From Colwellia echini (lineage in GTDB: Bacteria; Pseudomonadota; Gammaproteobacteria; Enterobacterales; Alteromonadaceae), in the NCBI RefSeq assembly GCF_002843355.2, contig NZ_PJAI02000001.1, positions 62,001 to 126,000 of the forward strand: a stretch of 64,000 bases of DNA. Direction: 5' to 3'. Of this stretch, positions 46,462 through 56,267 are shown piece after piece (positions within the stretch are counted from its first letter, which is position 1; the number at the start of each line of letters is the position of its first letter). The notes under the pieces were generated by a model. The model searched no databases, had not been told where the DNA came from, and saw nothing but the letters and a program-made list of their open reading frames with translations. The position numbers were made by a program, and so were the translations under genes.

Positions 46462-47583
46462 TTATTTTGTAGGTGTTTTACTTGGGCCCGTTTCTAAGCG
46501 AGTAAAAGTAACTTGGGTGTAATCACCATTTTTCTTATCCGTTTCCCAATCACCCGTGCCGGCACACTTAGCGTACCACATGCCAGGGGCGTCTTTAGTG
46601 CTACATTGATTATAAGCGCCAGCTTTAAAGAAGTGCGCATCGCCAACATAGCCATTAACATGATCTAATTCATCAACTTCGCCATTAGGATCAACATTAT
46701 TTGCTAAGTTAATTTCATAGGTTATCGGATCATGGCGGGCAGTCGTAAAGGTAAGATACATAGTGTCTTCATAGACATTAACTTCGTAGCTAAACTCTTC
46801 ATCAAGGGCTATGCCTGCTTCTCCAGGTGCAGCAGGATCAGTCCATACATTACCCCAAACAGGAAAGGTTATGTCAGTACGGTTAGGATCGGCTTTTGGT
46901 AAGTTACGCTCGTAGTTCCAAAATACAGAGCCATATTTGTGCTCAGGCCATTTTTTGTAATAAATTTTAAGAGGCTCATTACCATAACCATAGCCATTAC
47001 CTTCAGCGACTGTTTCAGCATTTTTAGTGGCGTGAATCTGGCCAACAACCACAGAATAAGCAGGTGGTTTTGTAGAGTAACCCGCATTTTTAGCTACATG
47101 ATTAACTTTTACTGTTGCTTGTAAGTTACCGCCGATTTGTGCATATTCATCTGCGTTTTCATGTGATTTAAGCGCAAAGTTTGTATCGTTGTCATTTTCA
47201 GCAGCATTGGCGTTACCTAGTACTTGATGCAACTCACTGCGGGTGTTTGATGAATTAGGAGTAGTAAATGCTTTATTTGGTGTAGCAAATACCATGTTAC
47301 CTTCATCATCAAGGTAGAAAAAATCAGGATGGCTATAAGTTTGAATCGCAATATTGTCAACAGAGTCAATTTTACCGTCATTGTTATCATCTGTTGGAAT
47401 AGTTATTTTCCACTTAGATAAATCAAACTTAGTTGCAGGAACAAGCTCTACTGTTTCTTCAATGATTATTTCTTCAGTGATTACTTTATTTTCTTTATCT
47501 ACAGTTTTAGTGGTGTCAGAGCCACAGCCTGAAATTACTAGGGTAGTTAATAGCGCTGAGCCTAATACTTTATTGAATTCCAT
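46462..47583 (-). CDS. Alginate lyase, polysaccharide lyase family 7, lipoprotein
   Basis: 373 residues. A lipobox (LVISGCGSD) near residue 20 predicts a membrane-anchored lipoprotein. After a Glu/Ile-rich linker, the PL7 jelly roll starts at FDLSKWKITIP and carries the three catalytic blocks: RSELHQ, GQIHAT and FFKAGAYNQC. QIH, rather than QVH, is associated with activity on G-containing alginate. TDDNNDGKIDSVDN looks like a calcium loop. The gene is alone between a c-di-GMP gene and a divergent permease. With the nearby mannitol operon it points to brown-algal biomass use. Confidence 0.93.
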   Translation of the reverse strand: MEFNKVLGSALLTTLVISGCGSDTTKTVDKENKVITEEIIIEETVELVPATKFDLSKWKITIPTDDNNDGKIDSVDNIAIQTYSHPDFFYLDDEGNMVFATPNKAFTTPNSSNTRSELHQVLGNANAAENDNDTNFALKSHENADEYAQIGGNLQATVKVNHVAKNAGYSTKPPAYSVVVGQIHATKNAETVAEGNGYGYGNEPLKIYYKKWPEHKYGSVFWNYERNLPKADPNRTDITFPVWGNVWTDPAAPGEAGIALDEEFSYEVNVYEDTMYLTFTTARHDPITYEINLANNVDPNGEVDELDHVNGYVGDAHFFKAGAYNQCSTKDAPGMWYAKCAGTGDWETDKKNGDYTQVTFTRLETGPSKTPTK

Positions 47584-47976
47584 TACTTACATGCCTTAAT
47601 AAAAGTTAATTACTACTAACAGCATTAGAACATTAATAACTAACTTTTTGAATAATTAAGACGAAGTAATTAATTCGTGTTTAGTCTTATTTTGCTAAAT
47701 GGGTTTACTCGATAGGTAACAAACTATCAGGAAGAAAAGCTTTGAGGATGTATTTAAGTAATTTAACCTTATGACTATTACTTTTTTCATTAAGGTATAG
47801 CTACGGCATAGCAAGGATGTGTATACGTTATAGTTGTTTGTTAATTATCAATATGAAGATATCATTACCATTCAAGAGGCTAGCTGTATTTTTATATAGA
47901 TACTTACATTGATAACGTTAATACTTTAAGTGTGTTTATTATTAGCCATGGTCAGCGAGATTAACGGAGCATTATT
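47584..47976. other. Divergent spacer between alginate lyase and APC permease
   Basis: 393 bases of AT-rich sequence holding both outward promoters. I see no gene, strong hairpin or repeat in it. GGAG at 47965-47968 is the permease ribosome site. Confidence 0.5.
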
Positions 47977-49281
47977 TTGCAAACTCAAGAGAAAACCTTA
48001 GGTACCTTTTCAACTTTTTCAATTGGTATTGGCGGCATGGTTGGTGGCGGCATATTCGCCACTACGGGTTTAGCTATACAACTTACTCAAGGAGCTGCCC
48101 CTATTGCCTTTATCGTTGCGGGTATTGTGGCACTACTAACTAGTTACTCTTATTTGAAATTGACTTTGCGCTATCCAAGTGAAGGTGGCACGGTTGAGTT
48201 TATTAATCGTGGTTTGGGTCAAGGAATTTTCTCAGGCGCAGCTAATATTTTATTGTGTTTTAGTTATGTCACCTTAATAGCCATTTATGCGCATGCGCTT
48301 GGTAATTATGCGGCAAGTTTTATTCCGCCTGATCAAGTTGAATTTTGGCGTCATACGTTTCTTAGCTTTGCGCTTATCGCACTGACCTTATTAAATGTAT
48401 TTGGTGGTAGCGCGGTAATTAAATCTGAAAACACCCTCAACATTATTAAAATGCTGATTCTGTTTTTACTCATTGCGGTAGGTCTTTATGTACCTAATGA
48501 CTGGCAACGTTTATCTACTGATAATTATGTTGGTAGTATGGCTATTATTTCTGGCGCTATGATTGTCTTTTTTAATTATGAAGGTTTTGAATTAATTGCT
48601 AACTCAGCAAAAGAAGTTAAAAACCCTAAACGTTCATTACCTATTGCTTATATTGGTGGAGTATTAACGGTTATTGCTGTGTATATTTTAATTGCAGTTG
48701 TCACTATAGGGCATTTATCTTTTCTTGAAATTGCCTCAGTAAGTAACCACGCACTTACTGCAGTAGCCAATTATTTAATGGGACCTACTGGGCATGTGTT
48801 AATTGTTATTGCGGCTGTAGTTGCTTGTGGTTCAGCTATTAACGCGACCCTTTATAGTGCTGGGCGTTTAACGGCAACCATTGCTAATACCGGCGAGTTA
48901 CCTACTGAGCTTGAACGTAAAATTAAAGGCCAACCCCTTGAAGGGATGTTGATATTTTCGGCACTGGCATTGATTATTGCTAATTTTGTGCCATTAGGGG
49001 CAATAGCGACTATGGGCAGTGCAGGTTTTTTAACTATCTTTATGATTGTCAATTATAGTAACGCTAAGCTTGCTAAAGACACTCAATCAAAGGCTTGGAT
49101 CTCTGTATTAGGCGCCTTGTGTTGTGGCGCTTCATTAGTGCTATTAGGTATGGAAGTTGATGAAAACCCCGCCACAGAAAACCAGTTATGGATTGTCGTT
49201 GGTACTATTGTGCTGTCTTTCCTGTTAGAAGGGATTTATCGTTGGAATACCAAAAGAAAAGTAGCTGCTAATTTACGATAA
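47977..49281 (+). CDS. APC-family amino acid permease
   Basis: 434 residues with about 12 membrane helices. The first helix FSIGIGGMVGGGIFATTGLA is the classical APC substrate-binding glycine motif. FFNYEGFELIANSAKEVKNP matches the helix-6 to loop region. The substrate is not predictable; an amino acid or polyamine is likely. The start is TTG at 47977, supported by GGAG 8 bases upstream. It is convergent with the oxidoreductase gene, only 6 bases apart. Confidence 0.85.
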   Translation: MQTQEKTLGTFSTFSIGIGGMVGGGIFATTGLAIQLTQGAAPIAFIVAGIVALLTSYSYLKLTLRYPSEGGTVEFINRGLGQGIFSGAANILLCFSYVTLIAIYAHALGNYAASFIPPDQVEFWRHTFLSFALIALTLLNVFGGSAVIKSENTLNIIKMLILFLLIAVGLYVPNDWQRLSTDNYVGSMAIISGAMIVFFNYEGFELIANSAKEVKNPKRSLPIAYIGGVLTVIAVYILIAVVTIGHLSFLEIASVSNHALTAVANYLMGPTGHVLIVIAAVVACGSAINATLYSAGRLTATIANTGELPTELERKIKGQPLEGMLIFSALALIIANFVPLGAIATMGSAGFLTIFMIVNYSNAKLAKDTQSKAWISVLGALCCGASLVLLGMEVDENPATENQLWIVVGTIVLSFLLEGIYRWNTKRKVAANLR

Positions 49282-49287
49282 AGTTAC

Positions 49288-50313
49288 CTAGGCTATTTTA
49301 ATGATTTGTTTACCAGTAAAACCGCCGTTAATTTGCGTGTGCAAAGCTGAAGATACTGCTTGTGCGTTAAATTCAATAGCTTTAATAGCAGGAGTTTGAA
49401 TTGTTTTGTTGGCTAAAGATTCAAGTAATTGATTGCTCATAAAACTCATGTGTTGCTGAGCGCATAAACTGTTAGACAGCCAAGCGCCGGCTAATGAAAG
49501 AATGCCAATGTTTGGTGATTTTTTGAATAGTAATTTTTCATCAAAATAAGGTAAGGGCTTTAAACAAACAATACGACCACAAAAGCGCATTAATTCAATA
49601 TTTCGACTGGTTGATTCACCGCCTATGGAATCCAAAACAGCATCAAAGCCTTGAGGACCTAATTCACGGGTGATTTTTTCAATCAATTTTTTATCTTGAT
49701 AGTCAAAAACCGCATCAGCGCCCAGCTTTTTGACTAGTTTATGATTACCTTTGGCCGCAGTAGTAAATACATCGGCGCCAAGTTGCTTAGCAAATTGAAT
49801 TGCAAATTGACCAACAGCACCTGCTCCAGCATCTATAAAGATAGTTTCGCCTTGGCTTATTTGTAGTTTTTTCATGGCAATTAATGCTGTCATGCCTGCG
49901 CAAGGTAAAGTCGCCGCATCACTACCTGATACATTATCGGGAACTACCGATACGGCAAAATTAGGAACGCTCGCATATTCACTTAATACGCCTTGTTCGC
50001 CAATGTTGGAGTGCCACATCACACGGTCGCCAACATTCGGGAATATGCCTTTTGCAGCTTTCACTACAGTACCTACTGCATCAAAACCAATAATATGCGG
50101 ATATTGCCACTGGCAAAATCCTTTTTTGGCTAAGTCAGCATCAATAGGATTTAAACCAACATATTCAACCTTAACTAATAACTCTTGTTCGCTTTGTGTT
50201 GGCAAAGGAACTTGAACATCAGACAAGCTAAGTTGCTCGTTTGGCTCTACCAGTACAATAGCGTGCATTGTGTCAGGTAAATCAACGGTGGATGATATGT
50301 CGGTATTTAACAT
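49288..50313 (-). CDS. Zinc-independent MDR alcohol dehydrogenase/quinone oxidoreductase-like
   Basis: 341-residue medium-chain reductase. GroES-like N-domain (VEYVGLNPIDADLAKKGFCQW, IIGFDAVGTVV) and Rossmann domain (IDAGAGAVGQFAIQFAKQLGA). The catalytic zinc ligands of classical alcohol dehydrogenases are absent, which fits the quinone oxidoreductase/zeta-crystallin branch. It lies 7 bases downstream of the efflux outer-membrane gene and is probably co-transcribed with the RND operon, suggesting a detoxification role. Confidence 0.82.
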   Translation of the reverse strand: MLNTDISSTVDLPDTMHAIVLVEPNEQLSLSDVQVPLPTQSEQELLVKVEYVGLNPIDADLAKKGFCQWQYPHIIGFDAVGTVVKAAKGIFPNVGDRVMWHSNIGEQGVLSEYASVPNFAVSVVPDNVSGSDAATLPCAGMTALIAMKKLQISQGETIFIDAGAGAVGQFAIQFAKQLGADVFTTAAKGNHKLVKKLGADAVFDYQDKKLIEKITRELGPQGFDAVLDSIGGESTSRNIELMRFCGRIVCLKPLPYFDEKLLFKKSPNIGILSLAGAWLSNSLCAQQHMSFMSNQLLESLANKTIQTPAIKAIEFNAQAVSSALHTQINGGFTGKQIIKIA

Positions 50314-50320
50314 AGTACTT

Positions 50321-51718
50321 TTACTTCTCTAAGTTTTTTAAACTATAGCTCCATCGGCCGTTAAAAGCTTGGTAAGCGTTTACTTTAGCCAGTGATGAAA
50401 TTATTTGTGAGTTAACTGTGTTTTCTTGCGCTATTAAAACATCTTGCCTTGCGTCTAACAACTCTAAGTAAGGAATTTGACCTTCTTGATACATTGAATT
50501 TGCTTGAATAAACGCCATGTTTGCAAAGTTATAGCGTTGATCTGCATATTTCTTTTGCTCCATACTTTTTGACAATAAACGTAGTGCTAATTCACTATCA
50601 TTTACAGCGCTAAGTACCACATTTTGATATTGATTATATGCAGCTTCACTCAAATATTCTTGTGCATCACGTTGAGCTAATAATGCCGGATAACTTAATA
50701 ACGACCATTCAATTTGTGGTGCTACTTGCCAATGCTTATTTGTATCACTGAACTGGGTGTTACCTAAACTTAATACACCAACAAAAGCATCTAAACTTAC
50801 GTCAGGGTATAAGGCTCTACTTGCCGCAACACTTAATGAATTTGCTTGGCTAAAGTCATAAAGTGCCTGGCTAATATCTGGGCGTAAAGCAATCGATTTA
50901 TTTGGCTCAGCTAAAGTGACTTTAAAATCTGCTGAGAAAATTTCTTGCTCGTTAGTTAAGTTCATATCGCCAGTTATGCGACCTGTTAACGATGCTAAGG
51001 TTGCTAAATCGCGATATTGTGCATAACTTGCTTCAGGTAATAATGCCTGTTGCTGGCTAAGCTGAGCACGAGTTCGGTTTAGGTCAAGTTCATTGGCAAT
51101 ACCTTCTTGTACTCTTGCTTCAAGTACATCAATACTTTGTTCAAGCGCAGTTATTTGTTGGTTTAGAATATCAAGTTTCTGCTTATTACCTTGATAACTG
51201 ATATAACCTGTAACCACTGAAGTAACGACTTCAATTTGTAATGCTCTTAATTGTTCACCTTGACTCATTGCTGATGAATCTGCAGCATCTACCAAAGCAT
51301 TAATACGGCCAAATAAATCTAACTGCCAACTAAGTGCTAAATTTGCACTGGATTGACGGCTAATTGTATCGTCTATACCTGTACTTTGTGTGCCAACATT
51401 AACACCACCTTGCGGGAAGTAGTCGGCTTCTTCTGCGCCTAACATGGCTAACGCGCTTTTCAACTGTAGTTGACTTGCCTTTAAGCTGTAGTTATTTGCT
51501 AAGGCGTCATCGACTAATTGATTAAGTTGTGCTGATTGCAGTTGATGCCACCAGTTAACTTCATCTTGACCTTGTAATTGGTCGGCAATTTTAGTTTCAG
51601 CAACAAAAGACTCTACTGATTGTAAATGTTGCGGAGCATCAATTTGACTCGCGCAACCCGATAAAGCCAGGGTGAAAAACACCGCGCTTACGTTAAATTT
51701 ATTCAATGATAAAATCAT
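50321..51718 (-). CDS. RND efflux outer-membrane lipoprotein (NodT/OprM family)
   Basis: 465 residues. Lipobox ALSGCAS near residue 22, then the duplicated outer-membrane factor repeat with long helices (YSLKASQLQLKSALAMLGAE, QEGIANELDLNRTRAQLSQQ, YQEGQIPYLELLDARQDVLI). It forms the trimeric exit duct for the adjacent RND pump. The start overlaps the pump stop codon as ATGA (51715-51718). Confidence 0.93.
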   Translation of the reverse strand: MILSLNKFNVSAVFFTLALSGCASQIDAPQHLQSVESFVAETKIADQLQGQDEVNWWHQLQSAQLNQLVDDALANNYSLKASQLQLKSALAMLGAEEADYFPQGGVNVGTQSTGIDDTISRQSSANLALSWQLDLFGRINALVDAADSSAMSQGEQLRALQIEVVTSVVTGYISYQGNKQKLDILNQQITALEQSIDVLEARVQEGIANELDLNRTRAQLSQQQALLPEASYAQYRDLATLASLTGRITGDMNLTNEQEIFSADFKVTLAEPNKSIALRPDISQALYDFSQANSLSVAASRALYPDVSLDAFVGVLSLGNTQFSDTNKHWQVAPQIEWSLLSYPALLAQRDAQEYLSEAAYNQYQNVVLSAVNDSELALRLLSKSMEQKKYADQRYNFANMAFIQANSMYQEGQIPYLELLDARQDVLIAQENTVNSQIISSLAKVNAYQAFNGRWSYSLKNLEK

Positions 51719-54700
51719 GATTCCACGTTACCTTTTCTTTGCTTAGGCGCGGTTAGTAAAATATAAAATAACGGTGTAAATAATAAGCCAAATACCGTTA
51801 CTCCAATCATGCCTGAGAATACTGCGTTACCCATGGCATGGCGCATTTCAGCACCTGCACCTGTTGCTAGCACTAGCGGAATAACACCCGCAGTAAAGGC
51901 AATAGAGGTCATTAATATTGGGCGTAAACGTAAACGACACGACTCAATAATAGCATCAAAGTGCGACAACCCTTGTTCATGCTGATCTTTAGCAAATTCT
52001 ACCATCAAAATGGCATTTTTCGAGGCTAAAGCGACCAGAACAATTAATGCAATTTGAGTGAATATGTTGTTGTCTGAGCCTACCAACCAAACACCAAATA
52101 AAGCGGAGAATATGGTCATAGGTACAATCAAAATAATCGCTAACGGTAAACGTAAACTCTCATATTGCGCAGCTAATACCATGAATACTAACAACACCAC
52201 CAACGGGAATACATAAACCATAGTATTACCTGCTAATATTTGTTGGTAGGTTACATCGGTCCACTCATAAGCAATATCTTGTGGTAAGTGTTCAGTTAAA
52301 ATTTTCTCAATTGCTTCTTGTGCTTGGTCTGAGCTAAAGCCAGGAGACGCACTACCATTTAACTCTGCACTTGGGTAACCGTTATAATGCATTACACGAT
52401 CTGGACCGATAGTTGGCGTTACGGTTAATACCGAACCTAATGGCACCATATTTCCTAATCGGTTACGAACTTTTAAGTTAAGAATTTGCTCCGGCTCTTG
52501 ACGGAACTCAGCTTCAGCTTGTGCTTTTACTTGGTAAGTACGACCAAACATATTAAAGTCATTGATATATACCGAACCTAAATAAATTTGTAGTGCATCA
52601 AATACTTCACTTAACGGAATGCCTTGAATAAGCGCTTGTTCGCGGTCAATATCAATATCCATTTGCGGTACTTGAATTCTAAAGCTTGAATACATGCCCA
52701 TTAAAGCCGGATCTTTTCGTGATTCATTTAAAACAGTTTGCAAGCTATTAAATAACACTTCATAGCCTTTGTTACCGCGATCTTCAATTTGTAACTTAAA
52801 GCCACCTGTTGTACCTAAACCACGAATTGGCGGTGGTGGGAATACAGCGACAAAAGCTTGGTCAATAACGCCAAACTTTTGGTTTAACTGACCAGCAATT
52901 GCTGCGGCAGATTGGCTAGGATCAGTTCGTTCGGCAAACGACTTTAACGGTAAAAATACTACGGCACTGTTTGACATATTAGCAAAACCATTCACAGATA
53001 AGCCTGGAAATGCTGCGGTATTGGCAACTCCTGGCACTTGCAAGGCAATAGCTTCCATCTCTTGTACTACGGCTTGGGTACGGTCAAGGCTCGCTGCATC
53101 GGGTAACTGGGCAATTCCTACCAGATACTGCTTGTCTTGAGCAGGTATAAAACCACCAGGTACGGTATTAAATAATTGCACGGTGCCGCCGAGTAGTAGT
53201 ATGTAACCAGCAACAGCGATAACACTTAAACGCATTAGTTTTTTCACAAGCTTTTGATATTTTTCACTACCACGGTCAAACAGGCGATTGAATGGTTCGA
53301 ATAGCCAAGATCCAAAAAGCTTGTTCAATAATCGTGTTAATTTATCAGGCTTACTGTCATGAGATTTCAACAATATTGCTGCCAAAGCTGGCGATAAAGT
53401 TAAAGAGTTAAATGCTGAAATAATGGTTGAGATAGTAATTGTTAATGCAAATTGCTTGTAAAATTGACCTGATACGCCACTAATAAAAGCGGTAGGAATA
53501 AATACTGCGCTCAATACTAAAGCGATTGCAATAATAGGCCCAGTTACTTCATTCATAGCAACCTTAGTTGCTTCTAATGGCGATAGACCGGTTTCAATAT
53601 TACGCTCTACGTTTTCAACGACTACTATGGCATCATCGACCACAATACCAATGGCGAGTACTAAGCCAAATAATGACAAGGTATTAATGGATACGCCGAG
53701 TAAATGCATTACAGCAAAGGTACCAATAAGCGATACAGGTACAGCAATTAACGGAATAATGGACGCACGCCATGTTTGTAAAAATAAGATAACAACGATA
53801 ACAACCAAAATAATGGCTTCAATTAAGGTAGTGATTACCGCATCAATTGAGTCGCGCACAAAGATAGTTGGGTCGTAAACTATGTCGTATTCAACACCCG
53901 CTGGGAATTTTTGTGATAAACGCGCCATGGTTTCACGTACTTGATCTGATAGTTCAATCGCGTTTGAGCCAGGACGTTGAAATACAGGAATAGCAAGTGC
54001 TGGTTGGCTGTCTAACATAGCACGTAATGTATAAGAATCTTGTCCTAACTCAACACGCGCAACATCTTGTAATCGAGTAATTTGACCTTGGTCACCAACT
54101 TTTATAATAACTTGTTCAAATTCTTCTACGTTGTCTAGTCGACCTTTCACGTTAAGTAGAATTTGAAATTGGCTGTCATTAGCTGAAGGTTGAGATCCTA
54201 AGCTACCCGCTGCCACTTGTTTGTTTTGAGAGCGTAAAGCGTTAACTACATCGGCTGCGGTGATTTGGCGTGATGCTAACGCATCTGGATTTAACCATAC
54301 ACGCATGGCAAATTGACCACCACCAAATAACCTAACATCACCAACGCCAGGTAAACGGGCAATTTGGTCTTTGATGTATAGATCAGCGTAGTTAGACAAA
54401 TAAGCGGTATCATGGGTTTTTTCAGGAGAAAACAAATGCACTACTAACGTTAAGTCAGGCGATGATTTTTCAGCGATAACACCTAATCGTTGTACTTCTT
54501 CAGGTAAGCGCGATAAAGCACTGTTAACGCTATTTTGTACTTGTACTTGCGCTCTGTCGAGATCAGTACCAAGGGCAAAAGTTACCGTTAAGCTCATGCG
54601 GCCATCGCCAGTTGCTTGTGAAGACATATAAAGCATATTTTCAATGCCATTAATCTCTTGCTCAAGCGGGGTGGCTACCGTTTCTGCTATTACTGACGGG

Positions 54701-54864
54701 TTAGCACCAGGATAACTTGCAGTAACAACAACTGTTGGTGGAACAACACCTGGGTATTCACTTACCGGTAATTGAAACAGCGATATAGCACCGGCTATTA
54801 AAATTAGTACCGATAAAACACCCGCAAATATGGGTCTTTGTATAAAAAAATGGGAAAATTTCAT
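51715..54864 (-). CDS. RND multidrug efflux pump, AcrB/MexB type
   Basis: 1049 residues, the canonical HAE1-RND length. Inner-membrane proton antiporter with 12 helices and two large periplasmic loops. The start MKFSHFFIQRPIFAGVLSVL and the proton-relay pair in LAIGIVVDDAIVVVENVER are typical; the matching lysine lies in LVALASKNAILMVEFAK. Middle gene of a fusion protein-pump-duct operon. Substrates cannot be predicted. Confidence 0.96.
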   Translation of the reverse strand: MKFSHFFIQRPIFAGVLSVLILIAGAISLFQLPVSEYPGVVPPTVVVTASYPGANPSVIAETVATPLEQEINGIENMLYMSSQATGDGRMSLTVTFALGTDLDRAQVQVQNSVNSALSRLPEEVQRLGVIAEKSSPDLTLVVHLFSPEKTHDTAYLSNYADLYIKDQIARLPGVGDVRLFGGGQFAMRVWLNPDALASRQITAADVVNALRSQNKQVAAGSLGSQPSANDSQFQILLNVKGRLDNVEEFEQVIIKVGDQGQITRLQDVARVELGQDSYTLRAMLDSQPALAIPVFQRPGSNAIELSDQVRETMARLSQKFPAGVEYDIVYDPTIFVRDSIDAVITTLIEAIILVVIVVILFLQTWRASIIPLIAVPVSLIGTFAVMHLLGVSINTLSLFGLVLAIGIVVDDAIVVVENVERNIETGLSPLEATKVAMNEVTGPIIAIALVLSAVFIPTAFISGVSGQFYKQFALTITISTIISAFNSLTLSPALAAILLKSHDSKPDKLTRLLNKLFGSWLFEPFNRLFDRGSEKYQKLVKKLMRLSVIAVAGYILLLGGTVQLFNTVPGGFIPAQDKQYLVGIAQLPDAASLDRTQAVVQEMEAIALQVPGVANTAAFPGLSVNGFANMSNSAVVFLPLKSFAERTDPSQSAAAIAGQLNQKFGVIDQAFVAVFPPPPIRGLGTTGGFKLQIEDRGNKGYEVLFNSLQTVLNESRKDPALMGMYSSFRIQVPQMDIDIDREQALIQGIPLSEVFDALQIYLGSVYINDFNMFGRTYQVKAQAEAEFRQEPEQILNLKVRNRLGNMVPLGSVLTVTPTIGPDRVMHYNGYPSAELNGSASPGFSSDQAQEAIEKILTEHLPQDIAYEWTDVTYQQILAGNTMVYVFPLVVLLVFMVLAAQYESLRLPLAIILIVPMTIFSALFGVWLVGSDNNIFTQIALIVLVALASKNAILMVEFAKDQHEQGLSHFDAIIESCRLRLRPILMTSIAFTAGVIPLVLATGAGAEMRHAMGNAVFSGMIGVTVFGLLFTPLFYILLTAPKQRKGNVES

Positions 54865-54873
54865 TGTTTATAA

Positions 54874-56139
54874 TTACTCTTTTGACGCTAACTGTGACAC
54901 AAGCTCTGCAGCTAAAGGTGACTTGATTTGAGGTGCTAACTGAATGATATTTTTTGCGGTTAGCGTTTCATCAGCAATAGGTGATAAGGTAAAAGCAATG
55001 CCTTTACTATCAAGCTCGATATTGTTTGGCGCAATTGGCATACCTGGACCTACACGGGCTGGGCCATTTACCGCAATAATGTCGTCAACAGTTAAGCCTG
55101 ATTCAATTGCTCTGAACGTGCCGTAAAGCTCACCAACTTGAACTGCTTTGTATTGCAAAACATTGCCTTCGCCAACCGTTAACACAAAACGATTTTTTAA
55201 ATCAGTACCAATAGCGCGATCAGGAACTATAATTTTTTCTGCAATTCCGTTTGCAGCCAGTTTAATACGCGCAAAAGATCCTGCTCTTAATTGAGCGGTA
55301 CTTTCACTTTGCTCATTATTAAATACAGCTCTAACACGTAAAGTACCTGTTGCGGCATTAATTTGGTTGTCGATAAAATCGATATGGCCTTCATAAGGAA
55401 AGCTATCTTGACCTGTTTTCTGTCCTAGCTTCTGCATCACAACTTGTTGTTTATCAGCTGAAGTAACGTTTGAAAACGATGTATTCCAAGTGCGCTCGTC
55501 AATGTCAAAATAAGCGTACATGGCTTTATCAGAAACGATAGTTGTTAATACACTTTGTCCGGCAATCACGTTATTACCTTTAGTAATATTGGCGCGAGAA
55601 ATTATGCCGTCGATAGGTGCACGGATTGAACTAAATTCTAAATCAAGTTTGGCTGCAGTTAACTGTGCTTGCAATGCATCAAGCTGAGCTTGGCGCTGGC
55701 GTAATGTTGAAGTACGAGATTCAGCTTGCTCGGTTGACATTGCTTTACGTTCGGTTAAACGTATAGCGCGTTCTTCTTCACTTTTGGCTTGCTCTAACGC
55801 TGCTTCAGCACTGCTTATTTGTGCTTGTAAACTTGATACGATAGCGCGAAAAGGACGATCGTCTAACTGAAAAAGTAGATCGCCTTGTTTGATTTTCTTG
55901 CCTTCTTCAAAAGCGATTTTTTCTATAACACCTGAAATTCGAGGTTTTAAATCAACTTGCTCAGGTGCTTCTAAACGGCTAGTAAAGGTATGCCAGTTTT
56001 GTACTGGTTTAACAATAACGTTTGCAACATCAATCGTTTGTAATGGTCTTTGTTGTTGTGGAGCGGTTTGCTCATCAGAGCAAGAGGCTAGTGTAATAGT
56101 GGCTATAGCGATAACTACGGCGATTAGATGTTTGTTCAT
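54874..56139 (-). CDS. RND periplasmic adaptor (membrane fusion protein)
   Basis: 421 residues of the AcrA/MexA family. Lipobox TLASCSDE near residue 20 anchors it to the inner membrane. Lipoyl-like half motifs, a coiled-coil hairpin (about 95-165; rich in Gln/Ala/Glu) and the beta-barrel follow. First gene of the efflux operon, 9 bases before the pump. Divergent LysR regulator upstream. Confidence 0.95.
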   Translation of the reverse strand: MNKHLIAVVIAIATITLASCSDEQTAPQQQRPLQTIDVANVIVKPVQNWHTFTSRLEAPEQVDLKPRISGVIEKIAFEEGKKIKQGDLLFQLDDRPFRAIVSSLQAQISSAEAALEQAKSEEERAIRLTERKAMSTEQAESRTSTLRQRQAQLDALQAQLTAAKLDLEFSSIRAPIDGIISRANITKGNNVIAGQSVLTTIVSDKAMYAYFDIDERTWNTSFSNVTSADKQQVVMQKLGQKTGQDSFPYEGHIDFIDNQINAATGTLRVRAVFNNEQSESTAQLRAGSFARIKLAANGIAEKIIVPDRAIGTDLKNRFVLTVGEGNVLQYKAVQVGELYGTFRAIESGLTVDDIIAVNGPARVGPGMPIAPNNIELDSKGIAFTLSPIADETLTAKNIIQLAPQIKSPLAAELVSQLASKE

Positions 56140-56217
56140 GTTAACTCCTTCTTTTATGTGATTGTAATTTTATGTAACAACCTGATGTTGAAAAAGCATA
56201 GTTTTTACATTTGATTA

Positions 56218-56232
56218 GTGCCAAAATGACAC
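56218..56232. promoter_or_regulatory. LysR-type box in the efflux/regulator spacer
   Basis: GTGCCAAAATGACAC is an imperfect palindrome with a T-N11-A core (T56219, A56231), the classic LysR-family site. It sits in the 128-base divergent spacer between the efflux operon and its LysR gene. Confidence 0.5.
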
Positions 56233-56267
56233 CAATAGAGGTTTTTGATAGTTAATGGTGACGCCGA

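Noticed and set aside
50321-56139. RND operon as part of a mobile resistance island
   Set aside because: No integrase, transposase or attachment repeats nearby, and composition matches the neighbours. It is a standard chromosomal efflux locus.
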